Of a stretch of 64,000 bases of DNA, positions 53,992 through 63,091 are shown one piece after another (the stretch's first letter is position 1; each line of letters starts with the position of its first letter). This DNA is from 20CM-2-65-7 sp963830455 (GTDB lineage Bacteria; Gemmatimonadota; Gemmatimonadetes; Gemmatimonadales; GWC2-71-9): NCBI GenBank assembly GCA_963830455.1, contig CAWHMT010000002.1:558001-622000 (forward strand), in the 5' to 3' direction. A model generated the notes under the pieces. The model was not told the DNA's origin. It searched no databases and saw only the letters and a list, made by a program, of their open reading frames with translations. The position numbers and the translations under genes were made by a program.

Positions 53992-55531
53992 ACGCCACCC
54001 CCGTCAGGAATTCTGGTAGCTCCGGCGCCAGCGAGATCCGCCGGAACAAATCGGCGCCGCGGCTCTGCGTTGGGAACTCTTGGGCAATGATCTCCCGGAC
54101 CAGCTGTTCCGTCACGATGCGGCCATCCGAGAGACGCGCGCCGTGGTGCACCCACTGCCACACCTGCGTACGCGAGATCTCGGCGGTGGCAGCGTCTTCC
54201 ATCAGGTTGTAGATCGGCACGCAGCCTGAGCCGCGCAGCCAACTCTCCAGGTATTGGATTCCGACGTCCACGTTGGTCCGGAGGCCGGCCTCGGTGATCT
54301 CCCCCTCCGGCACGGCGAGCAAATCGGATGCCATCACCCGCACGTCGTCGCGCGTCACGTCGAGCTGATTGGCGCCCGGCATCGAGGCGTCGAACACCGC
54401 CGCCGCGACCGGCACGAGCCCCGGATGGGCGACCCAGGTCCCGTCGTGTCCGGCTCGGACTTCGCGCAGCTTGTCCTGCCGCACTTTTTCGAGCGCGGCG
54501 GCGTTCGCCACGGGATCGTTCTTGATCGGGATCTGGGCCGCCATGCCGCCCATCGCGTGCGCGCGGCGGCGGTGGCAGGTCTGAATCAGGAGATCGACGT
54601 AGGACTTGAGGAAATGCCGGTCCATCGTCACCCGGGCGCGGTCGGGCAGCACGAAGTCCGGGCGGTGTCTGAACTTCTTGATGAAGCTGAAGATGTAATC
54701 CCAGCGACCGCAGTTCAGCCCTGCCGAGTGCTCGCGCAGCTCGTACAGGATTTCGTCCATCTCGAACGCGGCGAGAATCGTCTCGATCAGGACCGTCGCG
54801 CGGATCGTCCCGCGCGGGATGCCGAGCTCGTCCTGCGCGAGGTTGAAGACGTCGTTCCAGAGACGCGCTTCGAGGTGGCTCTCGAGCTTGGGTAGGTAGA
54901 AGTAGGGACCGGTGCCCTTGGCGATCAGCGCCGCGGCGTTGTGAAAGAAGAAGAGTCCGAAATCGAAGAGCGCAGCGGAGATCGGTCGCCCGTCTACCGT
55001 GACGTGCTTCTCGTCGAGGTGCCAGCCGCGCGGCCGCACCATCAGCGTGGCGGTGCGCGGGGCGAGCGCATAGCGCTTTCCTTCGGGGCTCGTGAACGCG
55101 ATGGTGCCGCGCACCGCATCACGCAGATTGAGCTGTCCTTCGAGGTTGTTGCGCCACGTGGGCGCGTTGGAATCCTCGAAATCGGCCATGAAGACCTTGG
55201 CGCCCGAGTTGAGCGCATTGATGATCATCTTGCGGTCCACGGGACCCGTGATCTCGACGCGCCGGTCGGTCAGGTCGGCGGGAATCGACGCAACCGTCCA
55301 GGCTGCCTCGCGGATCGTGCGGGTCTCGGGAAGGAAATCGGGAAGCTCGCCCGCGGCGAGGCGCCGCTGGCGCTCTACGCGCCGCGCGAGCAGCTCCTGG
55401 CGGCGCGGCTCACAGGCCCGCGCGAGCGTCGTGAGGAACCGGCGCGCATCGGCCGTCAGGATCTCCGCAGATCCTGGTTCGAGGGGCGCGAGCACCGCGA
55501 GTCCGACGGTGCTCTTCGCCGAGGCAGCCAT
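53975..55531 (-). CDS. aceB: Malate synthase A
   Basis: 518 residues from MAASAKSTVGLAVL. The signature is ELREHSAGLNCGRWDYIFSF, with MADFEDSNAPTWRNNLEGQ and VLIETILAAFEMDEIL for Mg2+ and acetyl-CoA/glyoxylate binding. It condenses glyoxylate with acetyl-CoA. In this neighbourhood glyoxylate could come from purine ureides and acetyl-CoA from pyrimidines. The promoter should lie in the 320 bp up to the divergent xanthine dehydrogenase gene. Confidence 0.96.
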
Positions 55532-55661
55532 GACGGTCAATGTAGCGCTCCGGCACAAGCGGTTTCACTGGAGGAGACAAGAGGGGGGCGAACTGGGATG
55601 TCGCGCAACGGCGCTCGCGACGCGTCCCAGCCGCCCCTTATGTCCCCACAGTGGTGAGGGA

Positions 55662-55689
55662 GGTCCGCAGCGGCCGTGCACGACCGCTG
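55662..55689. promoter_or_regulatory. Palindrome in the divergent aceB/xdh intergenic region
   Basis: CCGCAGCGG (55662-55670) and CCGCTGCGG (55681-55689) are perfect reverse complements around a 10-nt spacer. It is the only clear symmetric element in the roughly 320-base gap between divergent malate synthase and xanthine dehydrogenase genes; I see no gene there. An operator for a dimeric regulator is possible; a simple hairpin is the alternative. Confidence 0.45.
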
Positions 55690-55854
55690 CGGCGGCCGGC
55701 GCGAACACAGCAACAACCTGTATCCGCCTTGGCCGGCCGTTCCTCCCGAATCCTCGTACTGCGTCCGCCACGCGTTCATGCAACCCTCATGCCATCCGAC
55801 GCACCGGAGAGCGCCACTGAGCGAGGCGCGCATTCTGTAGCATTATTACCGCAC

Positions 55855-57981
55855 ATGTGTCCCTCGCTTACTCCGGCCACAGCCGTCGGTCGCTCCGTCC
55901 CGCGTCGTGAAGGTGCCGACAAGGTGACGGGGCGCGCCCGCTACACCGATGACCTCGTCATTCCGGGCGCCTGGTACGGCAAGACGGTCCGGTCCACGGT
56001 CCCGGCGGGCCGGATTCGGTCGATCACGCTGGATCCCGCCTTCGATTGGAGCCAGGTCGTGGTGGTGACTGCTGCCGACATTCCGGGCGAAAACGTGGTG
56101 CACTTGATACGGGATGATCAGCCCGTGCTGGTGCGAGAGGGGGGGGAGATCCGGCACCGGGAGGAGCCGATTCTGCTGCTGGCCGCGGCCGACCGGGCCA
56201 CACTCGACGAGGCGTCCAGGCACATCCGCATCGAGTACGACCGCGCCGAGCCGGTCTTCGAGCTCAGCGAGGCCACTGAGGTCTATACGTCGCTCGAAAT
56301 CAACAAAGGCGAGGTTGTGGAGGGGCTGGAGGGTGTGGAGGTAGTGGAGCGCAGCTTTCGGGTTGGTCTACAGGAGCAGCTCTACATCGAGCCCCAGGGC
56401 TTCATCGCCATCCCGGAGGCGAATGGCGCGATCCGCGTAATCGGCTCACTGCAGTGCCCGTACTACGTCCACCGCGCGCTGAAGCGGGCACTCAAGCTGA
56501 CCGATGCTCAGGCGATTGTAGTCCAGGCCGAGACGGGTGGCGGGTTCGGCGGCAAGGAAGAGTATCCATCGATGGTGGCGATTCATGCGGCGCTGCTGGC
56601 CCGCAAGACGGGCCGGCCGGTGCGCCTGATTTACGACCGTCACGAGGACCTGGCTGCCACCACGAAGCGTCATCCGGGCGTGATCAAGCACCGCACCACG
56701 GTCAACAAGGACGGGACGCTCCTCTCACAGGACATCGAGATCGTGCTCGATGGTGGCGGCTACTGCACGCTCACGCCGGTGGTCCTGTCCCGCGCGGCCA
56801 TTCACGCCGCGGGTGCCTATTCCTGTCCCAACGTCCGCATTCGCGCCCGCGCCGTCGCGACCAACACGCCGCCCAATGGCGCGTTCCGCGGCTTCGGGGC
56901 GCCGCAGTCGCTGTTCGCCGCCGAGCTGATGGTCGAGCACGTGGCCGAGCGTCTGGGAATGTCGAGTCTGGACCTCAGGCGCAAATGGATGTTGCGCCTC
57001 GGCGACACTACGGCGACGGGCCAGAAGCTCACCGAGAGCGTTGGAAGTGAACTGGTTCTGGATGCCGCGCTGAGCGCTGCGCCTACTGTCCAACCGTCCA
57101 ACCGTCCAACCGTCCGCCGCGGTCGCGGTCTCTCCCTCGTCTTTCACGGCTCCGGCTTCACCGGCAGTGGGGAGAAGAAGCTTCAAGGCACGATCGGGTT
57201 CGAAGCGTTGGCAGACGGGACGTTTCGGATTCTCACCGCGTCGACGGAAATCGGGCAGGGCACCAAGACCATCTTTTGTCAGATTGCGGCGGACGCCCTG
57301 GGGGTAGGGATCGACAAGATCGTGCTTGCCCCACAGGACACGTCGTTGGTTCCCGATTCCGGGCCGACGGTCGCATCGCGGACCGCGATGATCGTCGGTC
57401 GGCTGGTGCAGGAGGCGGCGACTGATGTCAAAGCCCGGCTGCAGCGTGGAGAGAAAGCTCCGATCCGCCTTCAGAAGTCGTATATCCAGCCCGACTCGCT
57501 CCACTGGGACGAAACGAACTATCGCGGGGATGCTTATCCGGTCTACGCGTGGGCGTGCACGATCGCGGACGTCGACGTCGACATGATCACGGGCGAGGTT
57601 CGGGTGACCGACCTGGTCACAGCGGTCGATTGCGGCAAGGCGCTACATCCGGTCATGGCTGAAGGTCAGATAGAAGGTGGCAGTCTCCAGGCTGTCGGGT
57701 GGGCGACGATCGAAGAGATCAAGATGAAGGACGGCGGCTACCAGAACGACCGATTGGCCACCTACCTGATTCCTACGGCGCTCGATGCCCCGCGCATACG
57801 CACCATCCTGGTTGAGAATCCCTACTCTCGTGGCCCCTCCGGGGCGAAGGGGATCGGCGAGTTACCCATGGACGGACCCGCTCCCGCCATTATCGCTGCC
57901 ATCCACGATGCGACGGGGGTGTGGCTCGATGAAATCCCCGCGACCCCTGAGAAAGTGCTGGCGGCATGCGCTTCACGCTGA
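55855..57981 (+). CDS. Xanthine dehydrogenase family, molybdopterin-binding subunit
   Basis: 708 residues from MCPSLTPATAVGRSVPRREG. Molybdenum hydroxylase motifs: GADKVTGRARYTDDLV, ETGGGFGGKEEYPSM, NGAFRGFGAPQSLFAAEL, and IEGGSLQAVGWATIEEIKM with the C-terminal GPSGAKGIGELPMDGPAPAI carrying the catalytic Glu. Oxidises hypoxanthine and xanthine to urate with the next two subunits. Position 57088-57115 holds three and a half tandem GTCCAACC units in the coding frame. It overlaps the Fe-S subunit gene by 16 nt. Confidence 0.92.
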   Translation: MCPSLTPATAVGRSVPRREGADKVTGRARYTDDLVIPGAWYGKTVRSTVPAGRIRSITLDPAFDWSQVVVVTAADIPGENVVHLIRDDQPVLVREGGEIRHREEPILLLAAADRATLDEASRHIRIEYDRAEPVFELSEATEVYTSLEINKGEVVEGLEGVEVVERSFRVGLQEQLYIEPQGFIAIPEANGAIRVIGSLQCPYYVHRALKRALKLTDAQAIVVQAETGGGFGGKEEYPSMVAIHAALLARKTGRPVRLIYDRHEDLAATTKRHPGVIKHRTTVNKDGTLLSQDIEIVLDGGGYCTLTPVVLSRAAIHAAGAYSCPNVRIRARAVATNTPPNGAFRGFGAPQSLFAAELMVEHVAERLGMSSLDLRRKWMLRLGDTTATGQKLTESVGSELVLDAALSAAPTVQPSNRPTVRRGRGLSLVFHGSGFTGSGEKKLQGTIGFEALADGTFRILTASTEIGQGTKTIFCQIAADALGVGIDKIVLAPQDTSLVPDSGPTVASRTAMIVGRLVQEAATDVKARLQRGEKAPIRLQKSYIQPDSLHWDETNYRGDAYPVYAWACTIADVDVDMITGEVRVTDLVTAVDCGKALHPVMAEGQIEGGSLQAVGWATIEEIKMKDGGYQNDRLATYLIPTALDAPRIRTILVENPYSRGPSGAKGIGELPMDGPAPAIIAAIHDATGVWLDEIPATPEKVLAACASR

Positions 57982-58412
57982 ACGGTCGCACGGTCACGTT
58001 CGAGGGCTCCGGGGCCCGGCGCCTGCTCGATGTGTTGCGGGAGGATATCGGCGCCACCGGGACGAAGGAAGGCTGTGGCGAAGGGGAGTGCGGGGCGTGC
58101 TCCGTGATCATCGACGGTGAAGTCGTGGACAGCTGCTTAGTGGCTGTCGGGCAGGTCGAGGGATGCAATGTGACTACGGTTGAGGGGCTGGCTGACGGCG
58201 GACGGCTGACGGCACTACAGCAGGCGTTCATCGACCACGGGGCGGCTCAGTGTGGAATTTGCACGCCTGGGATGCTGCTCGCGGCTCATGTCCTGCTACA
58301 GCGCACGACACGGCCGAGCGCCGATGACGTTCGGGAGGGGCTCGCCGGCAATCTGTGCCGGTGTACCGGCTACACGAAAATCATCGACGCGGTGTTGGCA
58401 TGCACGAAGTGA
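57966..58412 (+). CDS. Xanthine dehydrogenase, [2Fe-2S] subunit
   Basis: 148 residues. Plant-type cluster CGEGECGACSVIIDGEVVDSC and the second, hydroxylase-type cluster QCGICTPGML with GNLCRCTGYTKI. Electron transfer between the Mo site and FAD. It overlaps both flanking subunit genes, so the order is Mo-FeS-FAD. Confidence 0.95.
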   Translation: MRFTLNGRTVTFEGSGARRLLDVLREDIGATGTKEGCGEGECGACSVIIDGEVVDSCLVAVGQVEGCNVTTVEGLADGGRLTALQQAFIDHGAAQCGICTPGMLLAAHVLLQRTTRPSADDVREGLAGNLCRCTGYTKIIDAVLACTK

Positions 58413-59200
58413 CCTACCTCCGTCCCAAAGACCTGGCGGAGGCGGTCCGTCTCTACCGCACGACTCCCGGATGCCGCCCGCTCGCGGGCGGCACGGACCT
58501 CATGGTGATGCTGCACGCCCGGGTGATCCGGCCCGCGCCCACTGCCGTGCTGGATCTGTGGTCGCTCGCGGAGCTGAAGGGCGTTCGCCGTCAGGGCGAT
58601 ATGCTCGAGATCGGTGCCGCGGAGCCATACACCGGGATCATTCGGTCCCCCGAGGCACAGCGATCTGTTCCTGCCCTCGTCGCCGCCGCGCGCACGATCG
58701 GTGCCGCGCAGATTCAGAATCGCGGCACACTCGGCGGCAACCTCGCGAACGCCTCGCCGGCGGGGGACACACTGCCGGTGCTGCTTGCCTACGACGCGGT
58801 CGTGGTGACGGACCGGCGCTCCATTCCCATCGATGCCTTCTTCACCGGCTACCGCAGAACCGCACTGCAGCCCGACGAGCTGATCACGGCCGTGCGGATT
58901 CCGCTCGGCCGGCAGGTGGCGTTCCGGAAAGTCGGGACGCGGGCCGCGCAGGCGATCTCGAAGGTCGTCATGGCGGTGAGTCGAGCGCCGGCGCGTATTG
59001 CGGTCGGCTCGGTGGCCGAGGTCCCGCTGCGCGCCGTCCGCGCGGAGGAGGCTCTCGCCCGACGCGACGACGCGGGCGCCGCCTCCGCGGTGGGCGAAGA
59101 CGTCCGTCCCATCGATGACATGCGCTCGACGGCTGCGTACCGTCGCGCCGTGACGCAAAACGTTCTTCACGAACTGCTTCATGCACTCCCGCGCTCTTGA
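58400..59200 (+). CDS. Xanthine dehydrogenase, FAD-binding subunit
   Basis: 266 residues from MHEVTYLRPKDLAEAV. FAD-PCMH type motifs: CRPLAGGTDLMVMLHAR and IQNRGTLGGNLANASPAGD, then the CO dehydrogenase C-terminal domain (VAFRKVGTRAAQAISKVVMA). Reduces NAD or another acceptor. It overlaps the Fe-S subunit by 13 nt and the downstream cupin by 20 nt. Confidence 0.94.
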   Translation: MHEVTYLRPKDLAEAVRLYRTTPGCRPLAGGTDLMVMLHARVIRPAPTAVLDLWSLAELKGVRRQGDMLEIGAAEPYTGIIRSPEAQRSVPALVAAARTIGAAQIQNRGTLGGNLANASPAGDTLPVLLAYDAVVVTDRRSIPIDAFFTGYRRTALQPDELITAVRIPLGRQVAFRKVGTRAAQAISKVVMAVSRAPARIAVGSVAEVPLRAVRAEEALARRDDAGAASAVGEDVRPIDDMRSTAAYRRAVTQNVLHELLHALPRS

Positions 59201-59660
59201 GCTGCTGGACATTCTTGGCATGCGTCCCCACCCCGAAGGTGGACACTATGCCGAGCTGTTCCGCTCGCCGCAGCGCGTCCAGGTGATCGATCGCGATCTC
59301 GAGCGGTCCGCGGTGACCACGATCTATTTCCTGCTGGCAGAGGGCGAATGCAGCCGCTGGCATCGCGTCGTCTCCGACGAGATCTGGCACTATCACGAGG
59401 GTGACGCGATCGAGCTCCTGCTGTTCGACGACCGCGAGTTCCGGCGGGTGAGGCTCGGGCCGGTTTCGCGCGAGACGCGACCGACGATCGTGGTTCCAGC
59501 CGGCACCTGGCAGGCGGCCCGAACCACGGGCGCGTATACGCTGGCGGGCTGCACCGTGGGGCCTGGGTTTGACTTCGCCGATTTTTCGCTGGCCGTCGAT
59601 TCGCCCGAGACTGCGGCAATGATCGCGAATGCGGGTCCTGACCTGGCTCGCTTCATATAG
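59181..59660 (+). CDS. Cupin (DUF985 family) protein
   Basis: 159 residues. DUF985 pattern: LLDILGMRPHPEGGHYAELF, TTIYFLLAEGECSRWHRVVS, EIWHYHEGDAIELLLFDD, VPAGTWQAARTTGAYTLAGC and VGPGFDFADF. A small cupin of unknown substrate, found widely. Its 20-nt overlap with the xanthine dehydrogenase FAD subunit suggests it belongs to the purine operon here. Confidence 0.9.
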   Translation: MHSRALELLDILGMRPHPEGGHYAELFRSPQRVQVIDRDLERSAVTTIYFLLAEGECSRWHRVVSDEIWHYHEGDAIELLLFDDREFRRVRLGPVSRETRPTIVVPAGTWQAARTTGAYTLAGCTVGPGFDFADFSLAVDSPETAAMIANAGPDLARFI

Positions 59661-59796
59661 CCCCTCCCCCCAGACGCGACATATCCAAGATCGTTGATAT
59701 GTGACGGGGATCCCCAGCGCGGAGATGCCCCAAAACCGACATATCCATAATCATGGATATGTGCGGGTGAGGGGCTTCCGTGCGTCGTGCGAGCCC
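59661..59796. repeat. Structured convergent intergenic region with two ACATATCC palindromes
   Basis: ACATATC...GATATGT (59679-59702) and ACATATCCA...TGGATATGT (59739-59762) are two palindromes whose starts lie exactly 60 bp apart; only the palindromes are shared between the two 60-bp units. GGGGATCCCC lies between them, and AGCCCCTCCCC at the left is roughly complementary to GGGTGAGGGGCT at the right. The genes on both sides converge here. No T runs, no gene seen. Confidence 0.65.
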
Positions 59797-60993
59797 CTAA
59801 TACGCGATTATTTGCAACGCCTGTCGCAAGACGGTTGCCCCCAGCTCCAGGTACTCCGGCTGGGTTGCCTCCTCCGGACAGTGTGACCGTCCCCCGATAC
59901 TCGGCACGAACAGCATTCCAACCTTGCAACGCGCGGCCAGAATCTGGGCATCATGTCCCGCGCCGCTCACCATCTCAGTCGCATGGACGCCGCATTCCTG
60001 CGCCGCGCGCCGCAGCAACGCCCGCACATCGGCGTGCATCGGCACCGGGGGGCGCTCCTGCCGCAGGCGGATCTCGAGTTTGAGAGAACGCTCCGACGCG
60101 ATGGTGCTGCAGAGCGATCGAATCCGTTCCTCGAGCGCGCGCCGCGCGCCGAGGTCGGAATGGCGTAGATCGACCGTAAACACGACGCGAGCCGGCACGA
60201 CGTTGACCTGATCGGGCTCTGCCCGGATCGTGCCGACCGTCGCGACGGCGGGCTCTCCCAGCGAGCGCGCAATCGACTCGATTGCTTGAATCATCGCGGC
60301 GGCGCCGGCGAGCGCATCGCGCCGCAGCTCCATTGGCGTCGTCCCGGCGTGATCGGCGCGGCCGGTGACGGTGAGCTCGAGATGCGCGGTCCCTACGATC
60401 GCGCTCACAACCGCGAGCGGTTTGCGCGCTGACTCGAGCACCGCCCCCTGCTCGATATGCAGCTCGACGAATGTGTCGATGTCATCGCGCGCGGCGCTCG
60501 AGACTCCCACGGGATCGAGACCGCGTTCGCGCATCGCCTGCGCGATGTCGTCAGGAACTCGGTCGATGCCTCCGATGATTGCCTGGGAGCCCCAGAAGTT
60601 CGTGGCGAAGCGGGAGCCTTCCTCCTCACAGATCGCGACCACCTCCAAGGTGCGGCGCGGCTGCCCTTTGTCTTTGAGCAACGCCTCGACCGCGGTAAGA
60701 CCGGCCACGATGCCGAGCGCGCCGTCGAGCCTGCCGCCGCGCCGCACAGTGTCGATGTGCGAGCCCGTAACGATGCTCTTTCCTTTATTAGTACCTTCGA
60801 CTCGGCCCCACAGATTCCCGACCGCGTCGCGCCGAGTCTTGAGGCCGGCATCCTTCAACCAGCGCTCGACACGCTCGACCGCTGTGGCCCAGGCGTCGTC
60901 ATACAAACCCCGGTAGGTGCCGCCCTCGGATTGGGCACCGATTGCGTAGAGCTCGTCCAGCCGGCGCTCGAGCAACGCGCGGTCAATTGCCAT
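59797..60993 (-). CDS. Allantoate amidohydrolase (M20 family, Zn-dependent)
   Basis: 398 residues from MAIDRALLERRLDELYAIGA. Metal ligands: VTGSHIDTVRRGGRLDGALG, AICEEEGSRFATNFWGSQAI, ELHIEQGAVLESARK and SGAGHDAQILAARC, with the last ligand region PEEATQPEYLELG. It acts on allantoate to release ammonia and ureidoglycine/ureidoglycolate; related N-carbamoyl-amino-acid amidohydrolases cannot be fully excluded, but the allantoinase next door supports the call. It overlaps the allantoinase gene by 11 nt. Confidence 0.88.
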   Translation of the reverse strand: MAIDRALLERRLDELYAIGAQSEGGTYRGLYDDAWATAVERVERWLKDAGLKTRRDAVGNLWGRVEGTNKGKSIVTGSHIDTVRRGGRLDGALGIVAGLTAVEALLKDKGQPRRTLEVVAICEEEGSRFATNFWGSQAIIGGIDRVPDDIAQAMRERGLDPVGVSSAARDDIDTFVELHIEQGAVLESARKPLAVVSAIVGTAHLELTVTGRADHAGTTPMELRRDALAGAAAMIQAIESIARSLGEPAVATVGTIRAEPDQVNVVPARVVFTVDLRHSDLGARRALEERIRSLCSTIASERSLKLEIRLRQERPPVPMHADVRALLRRAAQECGVHATEMVSGAGHDAQILAARCKVGMLFVPSIGGRSHCPEEATQPEYLELGATVLRQALQIIAY

Positions 60994-62338
60994 GCACGAA
61001 ATGTCCCCAACCTGGAGTTCCAGTGATTTCGTTGTCGGCAAAAACCGTCTTCCCACGAACGATGGTCCGCACGACGCGCCCTTTGAAGCGCCGTCCCAAA
61101 TACGCGCTGACGCCGCTCTTGGTCTCGAGCTCGCCGCTCTCGAGCGTCCACTCGCGCGCTGGATCCACCAGCACGAAATCGGCATCTGCACCGACCGCGA
61201 TCGCTCCTTTCCTCGGGTAGAGGCCGAACGCCTGCGCCGGTGCGGTCGCCGTCAGATGGGCGATTCGCTCGAACGACAGGCCGCGAGCGTGCACGCCATC
61301 CGTGATGAGCACGGGCAACGTCGCCTGGATTCCCGCGATGCCGCCCCAGGCCTGCCAGATATCGTGCGCCCCTTTGTGCTTGTCGGCCGCGGGGCAGGGC
61401 GAGTGGTCCGATCCGATGAAATCGACGCGGCCCTCGAGCAGCGAATTCCATAGGGCATCTCGGGTCGCCGCGTCGCGAATCGGCGGCGCGCACTTCAACG
61501 CCGGCCCAATCCGCTCGAAATCCTGTTCATCGAAAGCGAGATAGTGCGGACACGTCTCGGCTGTGATCGCGACGCCATTGTGTCGTGCCGCATCGACTGC
61601 AACCAGTCCCTCCGCGCAGCTCACGTGCACCACGTGGGCGCGCACGCCCTTGCCCGCGCCGCGCATGCACACTAGCAAGCGCTGAATCGCCTCGACCTCG
61701 GCCTCGAGTGGGCGCGAGCGACACCAGGACAGACGATCCGGACCTTGAGCGCCGGCGTGGCGATTGAGCAGCTCCTGACTCTCTGCGTGCACGCCCACCA
61801 GCGCCCCTAGGCGCGCGGTCACTTTCAACCCAATCGCGAGCACGCCGTCGGGGACCCGATGGAAGTCATCGATCCCGCTGTGGCTCATGAACGCCTTGAA
61901 TCCCACGACACCGCGCTGGTGCAGCGCTTCGAGATCGCCGAGATTCTCCGGCACGAGCCCACCCCACAACCCGAAATCAACCAGGGCCTTCTTCGAGGCG
62001 ACGGCGAGTTTGGCATCGAATGCGGCGGCGGTCGTCGTCGGAGGGTGCGCGTTGAGGGGCATCTCGAGCACGGTCGTCACGCCGCCACGCGCAGCGCCAC
62101 GCGTCCCTGATTCCCACCCCTCCCAATCTGCTCGGCCCGGCTCGTTGAAGTGCACGTGCGGATCGACGATGCCCGGAAGCACAAGAAGACCCCGTGCGTC
62201 GATCGTTTCGCCGTCGCCCTTCACTTCACTACCGATGGCGCTGATGGTGCCATTGGTCACTGCGATGTCCGCGGGCCGCTGGCCGGGGGGAAGGACGACC
62301 ATGCCGCCGCGAAGCACGAGATCGGGAAAGGAGCTCAC
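60983..62338 (-). CDS. allB: Allantoinase
   Basis: 451 residues from a GTG that overlaps the stop of the DUF3830 gene (GTGA). Amidohydrolase ligands: PGIVDPHVHFNEPGRADWEG, the carboxylated Lys in VVGFKAFMSHSGID, VGVHAESQELL, AHVVHVSCAEGL and DFIGSDHSPCPAADKHKG. The NEPGR and SDHSPCP blocks separate it from dihydropyrimidinase. It opens allantoin to allantoate. Confidence 0.93.
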   Translation of the reverse strand: MSSFPDLVLRGGMVVLPPGQRPADIAVTNGTISAIGSEVKGDGETIDARGLLVLPGIVDPHVHFNEPGRADWEGWESGTRGAARGGVTTVLEMPLNAHPPTTTAAAFDAKLAVASKKALVDFGLWGGLVPENLGDLEALHQRGVVGFKAFMSHSGIDDFHRVPDGVLAIGLKVTARLGALVGVHAESQELLNRHAGAQGPDRLSWCRSRPLEAEVEAIQRLLVCMRGAGKGVRAHVVHVSCAEGLVAVDAARHNGVAITAETCPHYLAFDEQDFERIGPALKCAPPIRDAATRDALWNSLLEGRVDFIGSDHSPCPAADKHKGAHDIWQAWGGIAGIQATLPVLITDGVHARGLSFERIAHLTATAPAQAFGLYPRKGAIAVGADADFVLVDPAREWTLESGELETKSGVSAYLGRRFKGRVVRTIVRGKTVFADNEITGTPGWGHFVHGN

Positions 62339-62742
62339 ACTTCTTCGATGGTGATGTCCTGCGCCCCTTCCCAAAGCGTGAGTCGGCCGATTTCCGGAAG
62401 CTGTTCCTGCCCCTGCGTCAACGTGGCAAAGTGATTGCCCGCAAGTTGGCCCACCTTGCTCGCGAACATCGTCGAGCCATAAGGAAAGAGCAGCTCCGTT
62501 TCGCTGACCCCCCCCGGGTACAACAGGAGCATGCCCGGCGACGGATGGCTGGTGTGATTCTCGAACTCGAGCCCGAGCTTCCGGTTGCCCATGGGAATCC
62601 ACGTCGACTCGCCGCTCCAGCGGCAGTGGACTATCTTGGATTTGAGCGGCAGCATTTTCCGAATCACGGCCACGGTCTTGGGCGCGGCCTGCTCTTCCAG
62701 TCGCGCCGTGAACGTCAGGGTTCCCACGCGGATCTTGAGCAT
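62335..62742 (-). CDS. DUF3830 family cyclophilin-like protein
   Basis: 135 residues from MLKIRVGTLTFTARLEEQAA. Family blocks: CRWSGESTWIPMGN, MLLYPGGVSETELLFPYGST, SKVGQLAGNHFATL and an acidic end. The fold is cyclophilin-like; the activity is unknown. It is the first gene of the allantoinase-allantoate amidohydrolase operon, and its start codon shares CATG with the start of the divergent HIU hydrolase gene, so it belongs to the purine cluster by context. Confidence 0.85.
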   Translation of the reverse strand: MLKIRVGTLTFTARLEEQAAPKTVAVIRKMLPLKSKIVHCRWSGESTWIPMGNRKLGLEFENHTSHPSPGMLLLYPGGVSETELLFPYGSTMFASKVGQLAGNHFATLTQGQEQLPEIGRLTLWEGAQDITIEEV

Positions 62743-63091
62743 GCCCAACACTAACCGTCCTACGATTTCGACGCACGTCCTCGACACCACGCGCGGCGAG
62801 CCCGCCGCCGGAGTATCGGTCCAGCTGTTCCAGCTCGACGCGCACGACCGCTCGCTCTTGGGAACGCGGCAAACCGACGCCGACGGACGGATTGGCGACA
62901 TCGGTGAGGGGCCGCTCGAGCCCGGACGCTATGGCCTGTCATTCGAGGTCGCGGCGTACTATAAGAAGAAGGGTTCGCCGTCCTTTCTGGAGCGGGTGAC
63001 CGTCGACTTCGAGATCACGGACGCGACGCGGCGGTATCACATTCCTCTGCTGATGTCGCCGTTTTCGTGCACGAGCTACCGGGGCAGCTGA
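62741..63091 (+). CDS. 5-hydroxyisourate hydrolase (transthyretin-like)
   Basis: 116 residues from MPNTNRPTISTHVLDTTRGE. The transthyretin-like start (STHVLDTTRGEPAAGVSVQL) and the C-terminal signature SPFSCTSYRGS are both intact. It hydrolyses 5-hydroxyisourate, the product of urate oxidation, to OHCU. Overlaps the OHCU decarboxylase gene by 25 nt. Confidence 0.95.
   Translation: MPNTNRPTISTHVLDTTRGEPAAGVSVQLFQLDAHDRSLLGTRQTDADGRIGDIGEGPLEPGRYGLSFEVAAYYKKKGSPSFLERVTVDFEITDATRRYHIPLLMSPFSCTSYRGS

Noticed and set aside
58191..58213. Repeated GCTGACGGC words in the xanthine dehydrogenase Fe-S subunit
   Set aside because: Only two copies, and the encoded residues (LADGGRLTALQ) fit the normal protein, so no separate element is claimed.
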